A stretch of DNA of 46,390 nt. Source: Chloroflexota bacterium (GTDB taxonomy: Bacteria > Chloroflexota > Anaerolineae > B4-G1 > SLSP01). The notes under the pieces are model-generated. The model was not told the origin of the DNA, made no database searches, and was given only the letters and a program-made list of their open reading frames with translations. Numbering within the stretch: position 1 is the stretch's first letter; the number at the start of each line of letters is the position of its first letter. The position numbers were made by a program, and so were the translations under genes. Below are positions 1-11,607 of this stretch, in pieces. Location: contig JAKQHY010000155.1 of assembly GCA_029555965.1 (NCBI GenBank), forward strand, positions 1 to 46,390. The letters are read 5' to 3'.

Positions 1-79
1 CCTTGCCTTTGTAATCCGCCATGGATTTGGGCAGCCCCATCATCGTCGTTACCGTGAAATCGTAAATGTTCTCAGTCAT
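1..79 (-). CDS. Glutathione peroxidase, N-terminal fragment (runs off window)
   Basis: Only the first 26 codons are inside the window, read leftwards from an ATG at 77-79. The peptide begins MTENIYDFTV and contains PKSMADYKGK, which matches the start of the glutathione peroxidase family (the usual pattern is xxIYDFxV...DGxxxSLxDYKGKV). The catalytic Cys/Sec lies beyond the edge, so the type cannot be told. A perfect AGGAGG ribosome site lies at 85-90. The gene diverges from perR across two Per boxes, which fits a peroxide-inducible, PerR-repressed thiol peroxidase. Family assignment is recognition from a short stretch only. Confidence 0.75.
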   Translation of the reverse strand, partial: MTENIYDFTVTTMMGLPKSMADYKGK

Positions 80-135
80 TTTGTCCTCCTTTAGAGTAAG
101 ACTAGATTTGATTTTATTTCGTACTCAGTATCAAA

Positions 136-150
136 TTATAATTATTATAA
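136..150. promoter_or_regulatory. Per box 1 (PerR operator)
   Basis: The sequence TTATAATTATTATAA is a perfect 7-1-7 inverted repeat and matches the Bacillus Per-box consensus TTATAATnATTATAA at every position. It lies in the AT-rich divergent region between the glutathione peroxidase start and perR, on the peroxidase side. Confidence 0.85.
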
Positions 151-208
151 ATTAGAATGTGATTTTGTCAAGAGGGAAATTGCTACTTGACATCTTTATT
201 GACTTATT

Positions 209-223
209 TTATAATTATTATAA
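209..223. promoter_or_regulatory. Per box 2 (PerR operator)
   Basis: A second identical TTATAATTATTATAA, 73 bp from the first. It sits 30 bp before the perR start, so it is well placed for autoregulation, while box 1 is nearer to the peroxidase gene. The match continues a few bases past the box (AAATTAG in box 1, AAATTAG in box 2), so the two copies look like a direct duplication. Confidence 0.85.
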
Positions 224-252
224 ATTAGTAATCCATATAAGTGAGGTCGGCG

Positions 253-705
253 ATGCCATGCCTTGAAATGTTAATCGAATTGTTCCGCCAAAATGGGCGA
301 AAAATCACCCCCCAACGTCGGTTGATCTTGGAGGTGCTGACCCAGCATAGCGAGCATCCCACCGCGGAGGAGATCTATCAACAGGTTGTGATCACCATGC
401 CCGATGTATCGCGCGCGACGGTTTACAACACCCTGCGTGAATTGATGACGCTGGGCGGGGTGACGGAAGCGTTCGAGTCCGGTGAGGGAGGGGTGCGCTA
501 TGAGACAAACCCCGGAAACCATCATCACCTGTTTTGCACGCGCTGTTACAAGTTGGTGGACATCCATCACGATTTTGCCGAAGTTGCGCTGTCACCCGGA
601 GAGTTGGCCGGCTATCAGATTGTAGGCCATCAAGTGACGTTCTACGGTCTTTGTCCTGACTGTCAGGAACGCGAGAAGGACGAGGTTTTATCATCGGAGA
701 TGTGA
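253..705 (+). CDS. perR: Fur-family peroxide-responsive repressor PerR
   Basis: A 150-residue Fur-family metalloregulator. The N-terminal winged helix carries ITPQRRLILEVL and the recognition segment SRATVYNTLREL. The C-terminal dimerisation domain has two CxxC pairs (C95/C98 and C134/C137) that would hold the structural zinc, and a His-rich stretch (GNHHHLFC) plus DIHHD for the regulatory metal. PerR rather than Fur is inferred from two perfect Per boxes just upstream and from the neighbours (glutathione peroxidase, katG, a ferritin-like/VIT protein). An upstream GTG at 241 is in frame, but the ATG at 253 has GAGG six bases upstream. The TGA stop is the first codon of a GTGAAAC repeat hairpin. 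Confidence 0.88.
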   Translation: MPCLEMLIELFRQNGRKITPQRRLILEVLTQHSEHPTAEEIYQQVVITMPDVSRATVYNTLRELMTLGGVTEAFESGEGGVRYETNPGNHHHLFCTRCYKLVDIHHDFAEVALSPGELAGYQIVGHQVTFYGLCPDCQEREKDEVLSSEM

Positions 706-755
706 AACGTGAAACGTGATTTTATCATACGGGTCTCCTCACGCTTCACGTTTCA
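703..755. repeat. Hairpin of GTGAAACGT-type repeats
   Basis: The 17-base arms at 703-719 and 739-755 pair with one mismatch. The left arm begins with the TGA stop codon of perR. The same GTGAAACGT unit recurs around 11538-11605. It may act as a terminator or attenuator before the next gene, but no T-run follows. Confidence 0.6.
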
Positions 756-794
756 TAACCAGGAATCGCTCAATTTTTTCCCAGGAGAGGAATG

Positions 795-1667
795 ATGTCC
801 ATTAGCCCAGAATTACGCGCCCAGGTGTTGCGCTATCAACGCGACGAAATCACCGGGCATCATATTTACCGGGAGTTAGCTAAAACCATCAAATCCCCGG
901 AAAATCGGCGCATTGTGGAAGCGATTGCCGCCGATGAGTTAGCTCACTATCATCAGTGGGAAAGCTACACCCAACAAGCGGTCAAACCGGAGTGGCTGAA
1001 AATTCGGATCTACTATGGGATCAGCCGCATCCTGGGGTTCACCTTTGGCGTCAAACTGTTGGAACGCGGCGAGCATGACGCGCAGGAGAATTACGGACCG
1101 TTGACGGCCTGGATTCCAGAGGCCGAGGCGATTGCGCGCACCGAACACGACCACGAAGACGCGCTCATTGCGTTGCTGGATGAAGAAAAACTGCGTTACG
1201 CCGGCTCGATGGTCTTGGGGCTGAACGACGCGCTGGTCGAGTTGACCGGCACGCTCGCCGGGCTGACGCTGGCCTTCCAGAACACGCGCCTGATCGCGTT
1301 GAGCGGCACCATCACCGGGATCGCCGCCGCGCTTTCGATGGGCGCGTCCGAATATTTGTCCACCAAATCCGAGGAAACCGGAAAGAATCCCGTCAAAGCC
1401 TCACTCTACACCGGCGCTGCCTACATTGTGACGGTCATTCTGTTGATTCTGCCCTATCTGTTGCTTCAAAACTATTACGTCGCCCTCGCGGTAACGATGA
1501 CGGTAGCGGTTGCCATCATCGCCGCTTTCAACTACTACATTGCTGTCGCCAAAGACGAGCCGTTCAAGTCGCGCTTTTTGGAGATGGCCGGCCTGAGCCT
1601 GGGCGTGGCGGCGTTGAGCTTCTTCGTCGGGCTGATCGTCCGCGAAGTGTTTGGCGTCGAAGTTTGA
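795..1667 (+). CDS. Ferritin-like/VIT1 membrane iron-manganese transporter (MbfA-like)
   Basis: A protein of about 290 residues with two parts. The N-terminal 140 residues form a ferritin/rubrerythrin-like helical domain with spaced carboxylate/His motifs (DEITGHHIY, ADELAHYHQW, GEHDAQENY, EHDHEDAL). The C-terminal part is a VIT1/CCC1-type membrane domain with GLNDALVELTGTLAG, MGASEYLSTKSE and five or so hydrophobic helices. This layout is known from membrane-bound ferritins that export or sequester iron under peroxide stress. Two ATGs (792, 795) are possible; AGGAG at 783-787 favours 795. Its place between perR and katG supports a role in lowering free iron during oxidative stress; that role is inferred. 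Confidence 0.85.
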   Translation: MSISPELRAQVLRYQRDEITGHHIYRELAKTIKSPENRRIVEAIAADELAHYHQWESYTQQAVKPEWLKIRIYYGISRILGFTFGVKLLERGEHDAQENYGPLTAWIPEAEAIARTEHDHEDALIALLDEEKLRYAGSMVLGLNDALVELTGTLAGLTLAFQNTRLIALSGTITGIAAALSMGASEYLSTKSEETGKNPVKASLYTGAAYIVTVILLILPYLLLQNYYVALAVTMTVAVAIIAAFNYYIAVAKDEPFKSRFLEMAGLSLGVAALSFFVGLIVREVFGVEV

Positions 1668-1675
1668 GGGGCCAA

Positions 1676-2122
1676 ATGATTCCTCCATCCTTTCGTACCG
1701 GATTCTTCATTGCTGCCGGCGCTCTCGCAGTCGGCTTGGGTGTCGTTGGAATTTTCATTCCGGTGCTGCCCACGACGCCGTTTTTGCTGTTGGCCGCCGC
1801 GTGCTTTGTGCGCAGTTCGCCTCGACTCTACCACTGGCTCATTCACCACCGCTGGTTTGGCGCCACGATCCGCAATTACCGCGACCATCACGGGATTACG
1901 CTGCGTGCAAAACTGTTTACGCTCATCGTGTTGTGGGGCGGCATCGGCGCTACGGTCATTTTTGCTGTGACAAACTGGTGGGTGCGTGGCGCACTCGGTG
2001 TGATCGCCGTAGGTGTGACATCGCACCTGCTCTACTTGAAGACACTGCCGCCGGAGAGGTTGTCCTCCGGTCGAAATGCTGTAAAGGAGGTGATATCTAA
2101 CGAATCTGAGCGCGGAGTTTAA
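1676..2122 (+). CDS. DUF454 (YbaN-like) inner-membrane protein
   Basis: 148 residues with a typical DUF454 pattern: a first membrane helix ending in VGIFIPVLPTTPFLLLAA, then CFVRSSPRLYHWL and a basic segment (IRNYRDHHGI), then two further helices. The function of the family is not known. The start was set at ATG 1676 with GAGGGG at 1666-1671; a TTG at 1664 would overlap the upstream gene. It begins 8 bp after the ferritin/VIT1 stop, so it is probably in the same transcript. Confidence 0.82.
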   Translation: MIPPSFRTGFFIAAGALAVGLGVVGIFIPVLPTTPFLLLAAACFVRSSPRLYHWLIHHRWFGATIRNYRDHHGITLRAKLFTLIVLWGGIGATVIFAVTNWWVRGALGVIAVGVTSHLLYLKTLPPERLSSGRNAVKEVISNESERGV

Positions 2123-2145
2123 CGTTTCCTAATACCCAAAGCTGA

Positions 2146-4389
<2,244 letters not shown>

Positions 4390-4451
4390 TCCAGGCTCTC
4401 GTTGCCCCAGGTTGGGGCTGGCATAAGTCGCCATACGCTGAAAAGCACACA

Positions 4452-4490
4452 ATACCGCCGGGCAAGAGGTTTCTTTTTGCCCGGCGGTAT
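4452..4490 (+). terminator. Hairpin terminator after katG
   Basis: Perfect 14-bp stem, arms 4452-4465 and 4477-4490, with an 11-base loop, very GC-rich (ATACCGCCGGGCAA). No long T-run follows, so it is terminator-like rather than canonical. Confidence 0.6.
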
Positions 4491-4524
4491 ATTGATACAG
4501 GTATTCCTAGGTTGGATTGCCCTC

Positions 4525-4566
4525 TTGACACGTTTCTAATTCTATGTATAATATACAATATAGAAT
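4525..4566 (+). promoter_or_regulatory. Consensus promoter overlapping a palindromic PadR operator
   Basis: TTGACA at 4525-4530 and TATAAT at 4547-4552 are both perfect consensus boxes, spaced 16 bp. The -10 box lies inside an almost perfect 28-bp palindrome at 4539-4566 (ATTCTAT...ATAGAAT with inner GTAT...ATAC). The arrangement fits autorepression by the PadR protein encoded immediately downstream. Confidence 0.75.
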
Positions 4567-4582
4567 ATTAAAGGAGAAGCAT

Positions 4583-5122
4583 GTGACAACCCGACTGGTC
4601 ATTTTAGGACTATTGCGCGACCGGCCGCTGTATGGCTACGAACTCAAGCACATCATCGAGGAGCACATGGGCGACTGGACGGCCATCGCCTTTGGCTCCA
4701 TCTATTACGCGCTGGACAAACTGGCCGGCGAGGGCTTCGTCGAGCAAGTCGGCGTCGAGCAGGAGGGCGCGCGACCGGCGCGCACGGTCTACCAGATCAC
4801 CGAGACGGGCCGCGCCGAGTTTCTACGCCTGCTGCGCGAAGTATGGAGCGCGTTTGAGCGGCAATACTTCGCCATAGACGTGGGGCTGGCGTTTATGAAT
4901 GCGCTGCCGGCGGAAGAGATCAAGCAGTATCTTCACCGGCGCGTGACGATGCTGGAAGAGGTTTTGCAGCACATCCAGGAACACCAGGCAGAGCAGATAG
5001 CGAACCCGGACGTTCCGGCGCAGGCGCGCGCGGTGTTTGAGCACTCGCGGCTGCACATGGAAGCGGAGTTGGCCTGGACGCGGGACGTGTTACAGCAGGT
5101 GGAACAGGGTGTCTACGTCTGA
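4583..5122 (+). CDS. PadR-family transcriptional repressor
   Basis: 179 residues. The N-terminal winged helix has the hallmark VILGLLRDRPLYGYELKH, followed by FGSIYYALDKLAGEGFV and the wing; the C-terminal half is helical (dimerisation, Vir_act_alpha_C type, with HSRLHMEAELAW). The GTG at 4583 is chosen because AAGGAG ends six bases upstream and because the longer ATG start at 4544 would lie inside the operator. PadR proteins repress neighbouring genes until a ligand binds; here the likely targets are itself, the methyltransferase 60 bp downstream and the small AbrB-like gene. Confidence 0.9.
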   Translation: MTTRLVILGLLRDRPLYGYELKHIIEEHMGDWTAIAFGSIYYALDKLAGEGFVEQVGVEQEGARPARTVYQITETGRAEFLRLLREVWSAFERQYFAIDVGLAFMNALPAEEIKQYLHRRVTMLEEVLQHIQEHQAEQIANPDVPAQARAVFEHSRLHMEAELAWTRDVLQQVEQGVYV

Positions 5123-5182
5123 CGCTCTTTTTTTAGCCTAAATTCAAGATTTTATATTCAAGGTTTTATATAGGAGATTACG

Positions 5183-5866
5183 ATGAAACGCATTCCAGAG
5201 AGTGAGGCTATTTCGGAAATGGCGGACGCGCGCCGCTTCAACGAGTTCATGGGGAGCAACCGCTTCCGGCAGCAGGAGTACCGCGAGTTGGCGCAGCGGC
5301 TCGCCGCGCTGGGCGTCCCGGACGGCGGCAAGGTGCTGGACGTGGGGACGGGGACGGGCTTCGTCGCCATCGCCGTCGCCACGGCGCTGCGCGAGCGCGG
5401 CGTGCAGGTGGTGGGGCTGGATCTCTCGCCGGCGATGCTGGCGCTGGCCGCCGAGAACGCGCAGCGCGCCGGGCTGAATGGTGACATCACGTGGCGCGAA
5501 GGGAATGCCTACGCCATGCCATTTGCGGATGGCGAGTTCGACGCGGTGATGTCCAACGATTCGCTGCATCACTGGGAAAACCCGGTGCAAATCTTCAACG
5601 AGATCGCGCGCGTGGTGAAGCCGGAGGGCGCGTACTTCATTCACGATTCCCGGCGGCTGGAGCACTGGTGGCCGCGCTTGTTCGCCTGGGGCATCGGGCT
5701 GACGATTCCGCCGGATTTCCGGGTGCATTACTGGGGGTCTATTCATTCGTCGTACACGCCGGAGGAATTGGCAGCGTTGGTCGCGCGCTCGCGGCTGAAC
5801 GGGTGGCGCGTCGAGGCCGGGTTTATGGAAGTCGCAGTGGTGCGGGGAAACAATACGGAGGTTTGA
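5183..5866 (+). CDS. Class I SAM-dependent methyltransferase (UbiE/Methyltransf_11-like)
   Basis: 227 residues with the Rossmann methyltransferase fold: motif I VLDVGTGTGFVA from residue 51, an acidic end of strand 2 (VVGLDLSPAML), motif FDAVMSNDSLHHW and post-motif ARVVKPEGAYFIHD. The substrate cannot be told. TAGGAG lies a few bases before the ATG. It is between the PadR gene and an AbrB-like gene and is probably co-transcribed with both; the set resembles small PadR-controlled detoxification operons, which is an inference. Confidence 0.88.
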   Translation: MKRIPESEAISEMADARRFNEFMGSNRFRQQEYRELAQRLAALGVPDGGKVLDVGTGTGFVAIAVATALRERGVQVVGLDLSPAMLALAAENAQRAGLNGDITWREGNAYAMPFADGEFDAVMSNDSLHHWENPVQIFNEIARVVKPEGAYFIHDSRRLEHWWPRLFAWGIGLTIPPDFRVHYWGSIHSSYTPEELAALVARSRLNGWRVEAGFMEVAVVRGNNTEV

Positions 5867-5868
5867 TC

Positions 5869-6270
5869 ATGCCAAGATTGGTGAGGGGCGGCAAATGGAC
5901 ATACGGGTGGGTCATGGTGGGGGCAGAACGCAGGATCACCATTCCCCCGGATGCGTGGCGCAAGTACGGCTTTCAGGCGGGAGAGGCGGCGATCTTTGTG
6001 GCGGGAAGTCGCACGTCGGGCGGGTTCGCCATCAGTACACCGCAGCTTACCGCCGAGAGCGACGCGAAGCGGGGCGGCGTTGGGCTGCGTGAACTGGGGC
6101 GCGGCGTGTTCGGCGACGAGCGCGTCGTAATCCCGCCGGAAATACCGGTGACGCCGGGGGCGCGATTGTTGGCCGTGCTCGGCAGCGGCTATGGATTGAG
6201 CTTTATCGTGCGTGGGCCGATCTACGAGGAGGCCATGCGGCATCCTGAGTTGGAGTTATTTGGCGGGTAG
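5869..6270 (+). CDS. AbrB/SpoVT-like small protein
   Basis: 133 residues starting two bases after the methyltransferase stop, with GGAGG seven bases before the ATG. The segment AERRITIPPDAWRKYGFQAG looks like the swapped-hairpin (AbrB/MazE) signature in which a strand-turn 'IPPexRkxyg' is followed by 'GD/E' and a hydrophobic strand (AAIFVAGS). A weaker second copy may be present (DERVVIPPEIPVTPGARLL). It could be a DNA-binding regulator, but this is suggestive only; no partner toxin is seen. Confidence 0.6.
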   Translation: MPRLVRGGKWTYGWVMVGAERRITIPPDAWRKYGFQAGEAAIFVAGSRTSGGFAISTPQLTAESDAKRGGVGLRELGRGVFGDERVVIPPEIPVTPGARLLAVLGSGYGLSFIVRGPIYEEAMRHPELELFGG

Positions 6271-6406
6271 CTTTCTCACGCCATTGGAAGACCTGGCCCA
6301 GCCCGGTCGTTTGACTACGCTACAGATCTCCTATACTTATCCTCGTACTTTTGCATACAACAAAATGGTTTCTTTATTTTTAGACAGCGCCTTAGTCTCT
6401 TAAAAT

Positions 6407-6572
6407 CTATCCGAAAATTCGTTTTGGCTCGTGAATTGCGCCTAAAGGGGCGGTTGAGGGGGTGTTTTTTTGTAGGCGGGCGCAGCCCGCCTACGAAAAA
6501 ACACCTTCCCAAAAGCGGCTTCAGCCGCAAGGTTCGGCCTGGCGGCGCATCGTCGCTATAATTTTCGGATAG
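6407..6572. mobile_element. MITE-like palindromic element with 13-bp terminal inverted repeats
   Basis: The ends CTATCCGAAAATT (6407-6419) and AATTTTCGGATAG (6560-6572) are perfect 13-bp inverted repeats bounding 166 bp of noncoding DNA. Inside is a long hairpin at 6461-6505 (GGTGTTTTTTTGTAGGCGGG against its complement) and a smaller one around 6513-6526 (GCGGCTTCAGCCGC). No ORF is present. This is the form of a MITE or a REP-like element. It fills most of the gap between the AbrB-like gene and the UPF0016 gene; 6271-6406 holds nothing else that I can identify. Confidence 0.55.
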
Positions 6573-6635
6573 GTTCCAAGTTATGGTATAATTTCAGTAA
6601 GATCAGTCATGTATTGCGACATAGGTGAGGCGTTT

Positions 6636-7241
6636 ATGAATTGGAGCGCGTTGTTATCAACCTTTGGCCTGGTGTTCATCGCTGAACTGGGGGACAAAAC
6701 CCAGTTAGCCGTGATGACCCAGACGTGTAAGTTTCGCCGCCCATGGCCCGTTTTCCTTGGCGGCAGCCTGGCGCTGACTGCAGTGACCGCCCTGGGCGCA
6801 GTGGGGGGCAGGGTTTTGGGAGAGTTTGTTCCGGCAGAGATCATTCGCCTGGTCGCGGCAGTAGCGTTTGTGGTGATGGGCCTGTTGATTTGGCGGGAGG
6901 CGGCGAGGTCAAAGGACGCAGAATGTGCGTCAAACGTTGAATGTGTGGAAGACGCCGCCCGCGCCGCAAAGTTGAACTGGCAGGCGTTTGGCACGACGTT
7001 CACACTGCTCTTTTTCGCCGAATTAGGCGACAAGACGCAATTGGCCGTGTTGGGGTTATCGAGTAAGCAATCCGCCGGGTTAGTCTTTGCCGGCGGCGCG
7101 CTGGCGTTGATGGTGGTGACGGCGCTCGGGGTTGTTGGCGGGCAGCAGTTGACCCGGTGCATCCCTGAAAAGCTGTTGCTCAAAATCTCCGCAGCAGCGT
7201 TTGTGGTCATGGGCGTCCTGATGGGTTTCGGAGTTTTGTAG
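6636..7241 (+). CDS. UPF0016/GDT1 (TMEM165) family cation transporter
   Basis: 201 residues forming two homologous three-helix halves, each starting with the family signature ExGDKTQ: FIAELGDKTQLAVMT near the N-terminus and FFAELGDKTQLAVLG in the second half. Family members export Mn2+ or Ca2+; bacterial relatives (MneA, Mnx type) are manganese exporters. ATG 6636 is preferred over ATG 6609 because GGTGAGG sits at 6624-6630. A TATAAT at 6587-6592 lies just outside the MITE-like element, whose right end could supply a weak -35 (TTCGGA). Confidence 0.9.
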   Translation: MNWSALLSTFGLVFIAELGDKTQLAVMTQTCKFRRPWPVFLGGSLALTAVTALGAVGGRVLGEFVPAEIIRLVAAVAFVVMGLLIWREAARSKDAECASNVECVEDAARAAKLNWQAFGTTFTLLFFAELGDKTQLAVLGLSSKQSAGLVFAGGALALMVVTALGVVGGQQLTRCIPEKLLLKISAAAFVVMGVLMGFGVL

Positions 7242-7331
7242 GTTCGGACAAAAAGTATTCGCTGTGACTGGTTTCAGAGGAATTCATCATTAACCGGCGG
7301 TTCACCGGCGGTTGGATGAAAATGTCACCAC

Positions 7332-7369
7332 AGGGATTAGGGAGTGGGCTGTCCCAATCCCTAATCCCC
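7332..7369. repeat. GGATTAG-type inverted repeat
   Basis: GGGATTAGGGA and its complement TCCCTAATCCC form a hairpin in the gap between two convergent genes. The same GGATTAG family forms a longer hairpin at 37236-37293. It could serve as a terminator for both flanking genes. The rest of 7242-7435 holds nothing I can identify. Confidence 0.55.
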
Positions 7370-7435
7370 AACGACTATTTTCAAGGGGGGTATTCTTGAA
7401 GAATTAGCGCATAAGTTTCGCGCGCTCTTTCATCA

Positions 7436-8188
7436 TCAGCCCCAATATTGCCGCAACAAGTGGCGACTGGCTGTATAGGCCGATAGCTCAAAGGCCGCAA
7501 GCGCCGCATCCAAGCCCGGCGGCGGCGCGAGGTAACGTCCTTGCGCCACTTGCGTGATGACCTCCTCAAATTCTGCCACACTCACCCCCATCCGCCCGGC
7601 GAAAACGGCACCGGTTTCTACCCGCGTGGGGTCCTCCAATTGAATGACCAGCCAATCCCGCCAGCGGGCGAGCGCGTCATCCACCACGAAGGGTAGCCAA
7701 CCATGCGGCGCGACCGCACGGATACACTCCCCGAGGCAGGGTTGCGCGCGCAGGCGCGTTTCGGCCTGCCGGTCAAGCAGTGTGCGCACAGCATTGTGAT
7801 GCAAGTTGCGTTGGTCGCGAGCCGGCCATTGGGGAGCTTCTACGTAGAAGGGCAGGAAAATTTGCGCCGCCCACAACTCGTCCCAGAGCAAATGAACCAG
7901 ATAGCCGCTGATAAAGGCCGCATGAGCCGGTCGCAAATGGCGCGGGTATGCCAGTTGCGGATAGGTCGCCAGAAAAACTTCCCCAGGACGCACAACGCCG
8001 ACGTCCGCCAGGTGATAAAAATGCGTATCCACGCGCGGCTGGCCGGTAAGCGTCTGCACGTCGGCGGCGGTGGCTCCCAGGTAAAATGCGCAGAGATGTT
8101 CCTCCAGGTGCGCCTTTAAATTTAGGGGCAGGTCAGGATCGGCCAGGATTTCTTGAGCATAAACTAAATGTTGAAACGGTGTTGGCAT
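7436..8188 (-). CDS. Zinc-dependent phospholipase C-like protein
   Basis: 250 residues with the His-rich all-helical pattern of the zinc-dependent phospholipase C/S1-P1 group: FQHLVYAQEIL, FYLGATAADVQ, THFYHLAD and AFISGYLVHLLWDELW, which would provide metal ligands. No signal peptide is seen, as is usual for the Chloroflexota members of this family. Substrate unknown. The start used is the ATG ending at 8188 (MPTPFQHL); an ATG 12 codons upstream (8224) is also in frame. No clear ribosome site was seen for either. Confidence 0.72.
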   Translation of the reverse strand: MPTPFQHLVYAQEILADPDLPLNLKAHLEEHLCAFYLGATAADVQTLTGQPRVDTHFYHLADVGVVRPGEVFLATYPQLAYPRHLRPAHAAFISGYLVHLLWDELWAAQIFLPFYVEAPQWPARDQRNLHHNAVRTLLDRQAETRLRAQPCLGECIRAVAPHGWLPFVVDDALARWRDWLVIQLEDPTRVETGAVFAGRMGVSVAEFEEVITQVAQGRYLAPPPGLDAALAAFELSAYTASRHLLRQYWG

Positions 8189-8263
8189 ACGCAGGCATTG
8201 TAACTTTAACTGGTTGGATGACAAGGATCAGAAATATCTCTCAATTCCCAAGTCGGGCATTTC

Positions 8264-8307
8264 AGCTATTTTGGGATACTTTGGGATATTTTGGGATATT
8301 TTGGGTT
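8264..8307. repeat. Short tandem repeat TTTTGGGATA
   Basis: Four imperfect copies of a 10-11 bp unit (TTTTGGGATAc/t), running into TTTTGGGTTTTT, in the 8189-8440 gap between divergent genes. No other element was identified there. Confidence 0.6.
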
Positions 8308-8440
8308 TTTGTGCGACGTGGGCGAGCGCAGCAATAAAATTTCATGGCAACCGACAGGCAAGTTACTTCTTTAAGCCCTCCGAGGCTGGCGGCGGCCCGA
8401 TTCCTCGTTTTCATTCGTCTTTTTCCATGATCATGGTAAA

Positions 8441-9517
8441 ATGGGGTACGTGAATGAGGAAAACGAAACGCGGCAAGATCCTCAAAAGCCACTCAGCACA
8501 TTGACGTGCATGGGCATGGGCTTTGAGATTGTTGCTCGTCACCTCGAATTGCTGATTGTCCCCATTGTGTTGGATCTGTTACTCTGGCTAGGGCCGCGCC
8601 TGTCGGTGGCGCCGTTGTTGAATAGTGCCAATTTCAGAGCGTCATTGGCCGCCTTAGAGACAACCACCGCAGAGATGCAGCAAGGCGTGATCTTGCTACA
8701 GCAAATATTCACAGAACTGGGGACCCGGTTCAATCTAGCCGTGATGATGCAGCCATTCCCATTAGAATGGCCGCCGTCCTTGATGAGCAGCACCTACATG
8801 TCGTTGAAATGTGCTATGGGCGCCTGCCCCGATATTGTCAGTTACCCGGAATTGGTGCGTCCAGAGATTTTAATCACATCACCCTGGGCCGTTGGAGGCG
8901 TCAGCTTCCTATTGATGCTGGTAGGCCTGGGCTTCAACGCGGTATATTTGCGGGCCATTGGCTTCCGCGTCATTGAGGAGACTGAAGTCGCGCTCCCTGG
9001 GCCTGTAAACCCCCTGTGGCTGTGTTGGCGGCTGCTCAAACTGCTGGCGCTGGTGTTAATGTTGTTTTTCGCGTTGGGCAATGTGGTGTTCTTCCTGGCC
9101 GGATGCGCCTCCTTGCTCCACCCTTTCTTGTCAAAAATGATGAACGCGATATTCTTTTCTCTGGTTACGTTCATTTTGCTGCACTTGATCTTTGCCATCC
9201 CAGGCATCGTCCAGCGGCAAATCCAGCCCCTCCAGGCCGTTCGTGAAAGTGTGATGCTCACGCGCGGGGACTTCCTTAATGTGCTCTTGTTGGTGGTGTT
9301 GGTCTTGGTGGTCTGGCAGGGCCTCAATTACGTGTGGTCACGCCCCGATCCGCGCACCTGGCAGATGTGGATCGGGATTGGGGGGCACGCTTTCGTAAGC
9401 ACGGCGTTAACCGCCACTATTTTTGTTTTCTATCAAGATCGGCTGCGTTTCTTGGAAATGTTCCTCAAGACTCTGGCCGCCAGGGAAGCAGCGGCGCACC
9501 CTATCGCAGGGAAGTAA
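8441..9517 (+). CDS. Multi-pass membrane protein of unknown function
   Basis: 358 residues with about six hydrophobic helices: one near LLIVPIVLDLLLWLG, one near AVGGVSFLLMLVGLG, a pair near LLALVLMLFFALGNVVFF and FFSLVTFILLHLIF, one near FLNVLLLVVLVLVVWQG and one near the C-terminus. A conserved-looking stretch QPLQAVRESVMLTRGDFLN separates two helices. I do not recognise a family. It ends 31 bp before gyrB and may be co-transcribed with it. No good ribosome site was seen at the ATG. Confidence 0.7.
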   Translation: MGYVNEENETRQDPQKPLSTLTCMGMGFEIVARHLELLIVPIVLDLLLWLGPRLSVAPLLNSANFRASLAALETTTAEMQQGVILLQQIFTELGTRFNLAVMMQPFPLEWPPSLMSSTYMSLKCAMGACPDIVSYPELVRPEILITSPWAVGGVSFLLMLVGLGFNAVYLRAIGFRVIEETEVALPGPVNPLWLCWRLLKLLALVLMLFFALGNVVFFLAGCASLLHPFLSKMMNAIFFSLVTFILLHLIFAIPGIVQRQIQPLQAVRESVMLTRGDFLNVLLLVVLVLVVWQGLNYVWSRPDPRTWQMWIGIGGHAFVSTALTATIFVFYQDRLRFLEMFLKTLAAREAAAHPIAGK

Positions 9518-9539
9518 AAAGTTTTTTTATCGTGAATGA

Positions 9540-11483
<1,944 letters not shown>

Positions 11484-11491
11484 AACTGTCA

Positions 11492-11537
11492 AAACAAGCG
11501 CAGGCTCCGATATAATCGGAGTCTGCGTTTGTTTTTT
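11492..11537 (+). terminator. Rho-independent terminator after gyrB
   Basis: Arms of about 20 bases (11492-11511 and 11515-11534) close on a 3-base ATA loop, with the core CTCCGAT/ATCGGAG, followed by TTTTTT. Confidence 0.85.
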
Positions 11538-11605
11538 AAAACGTGAAACGTAAAACGTAAGGCTTTTACAGTGCAATCATCACGTTTCACGTTTTACGTT
11601 TTACG
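11538..11605. repeat. ACGTGAAACGT-type inverted repeat
   Basis: The left arm (AAAACGTGAAACGTAAAACG) and the right arm from 11581 (CACGTTTCACGTTTTACG) are complementary over most of their length. It lies between gyrB and the stop of the aconitase-family gene and is the same family as the hairpin after perR. Confidence 0.65.
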
Positions 11606-11607
11606 CA

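Noticed and set aside
8214..8453. Plus-strand frame of 79 codons over the TTTTGGGATA repeats
   Set aside because: The translation comes from the tandem repeat and has no coding character.
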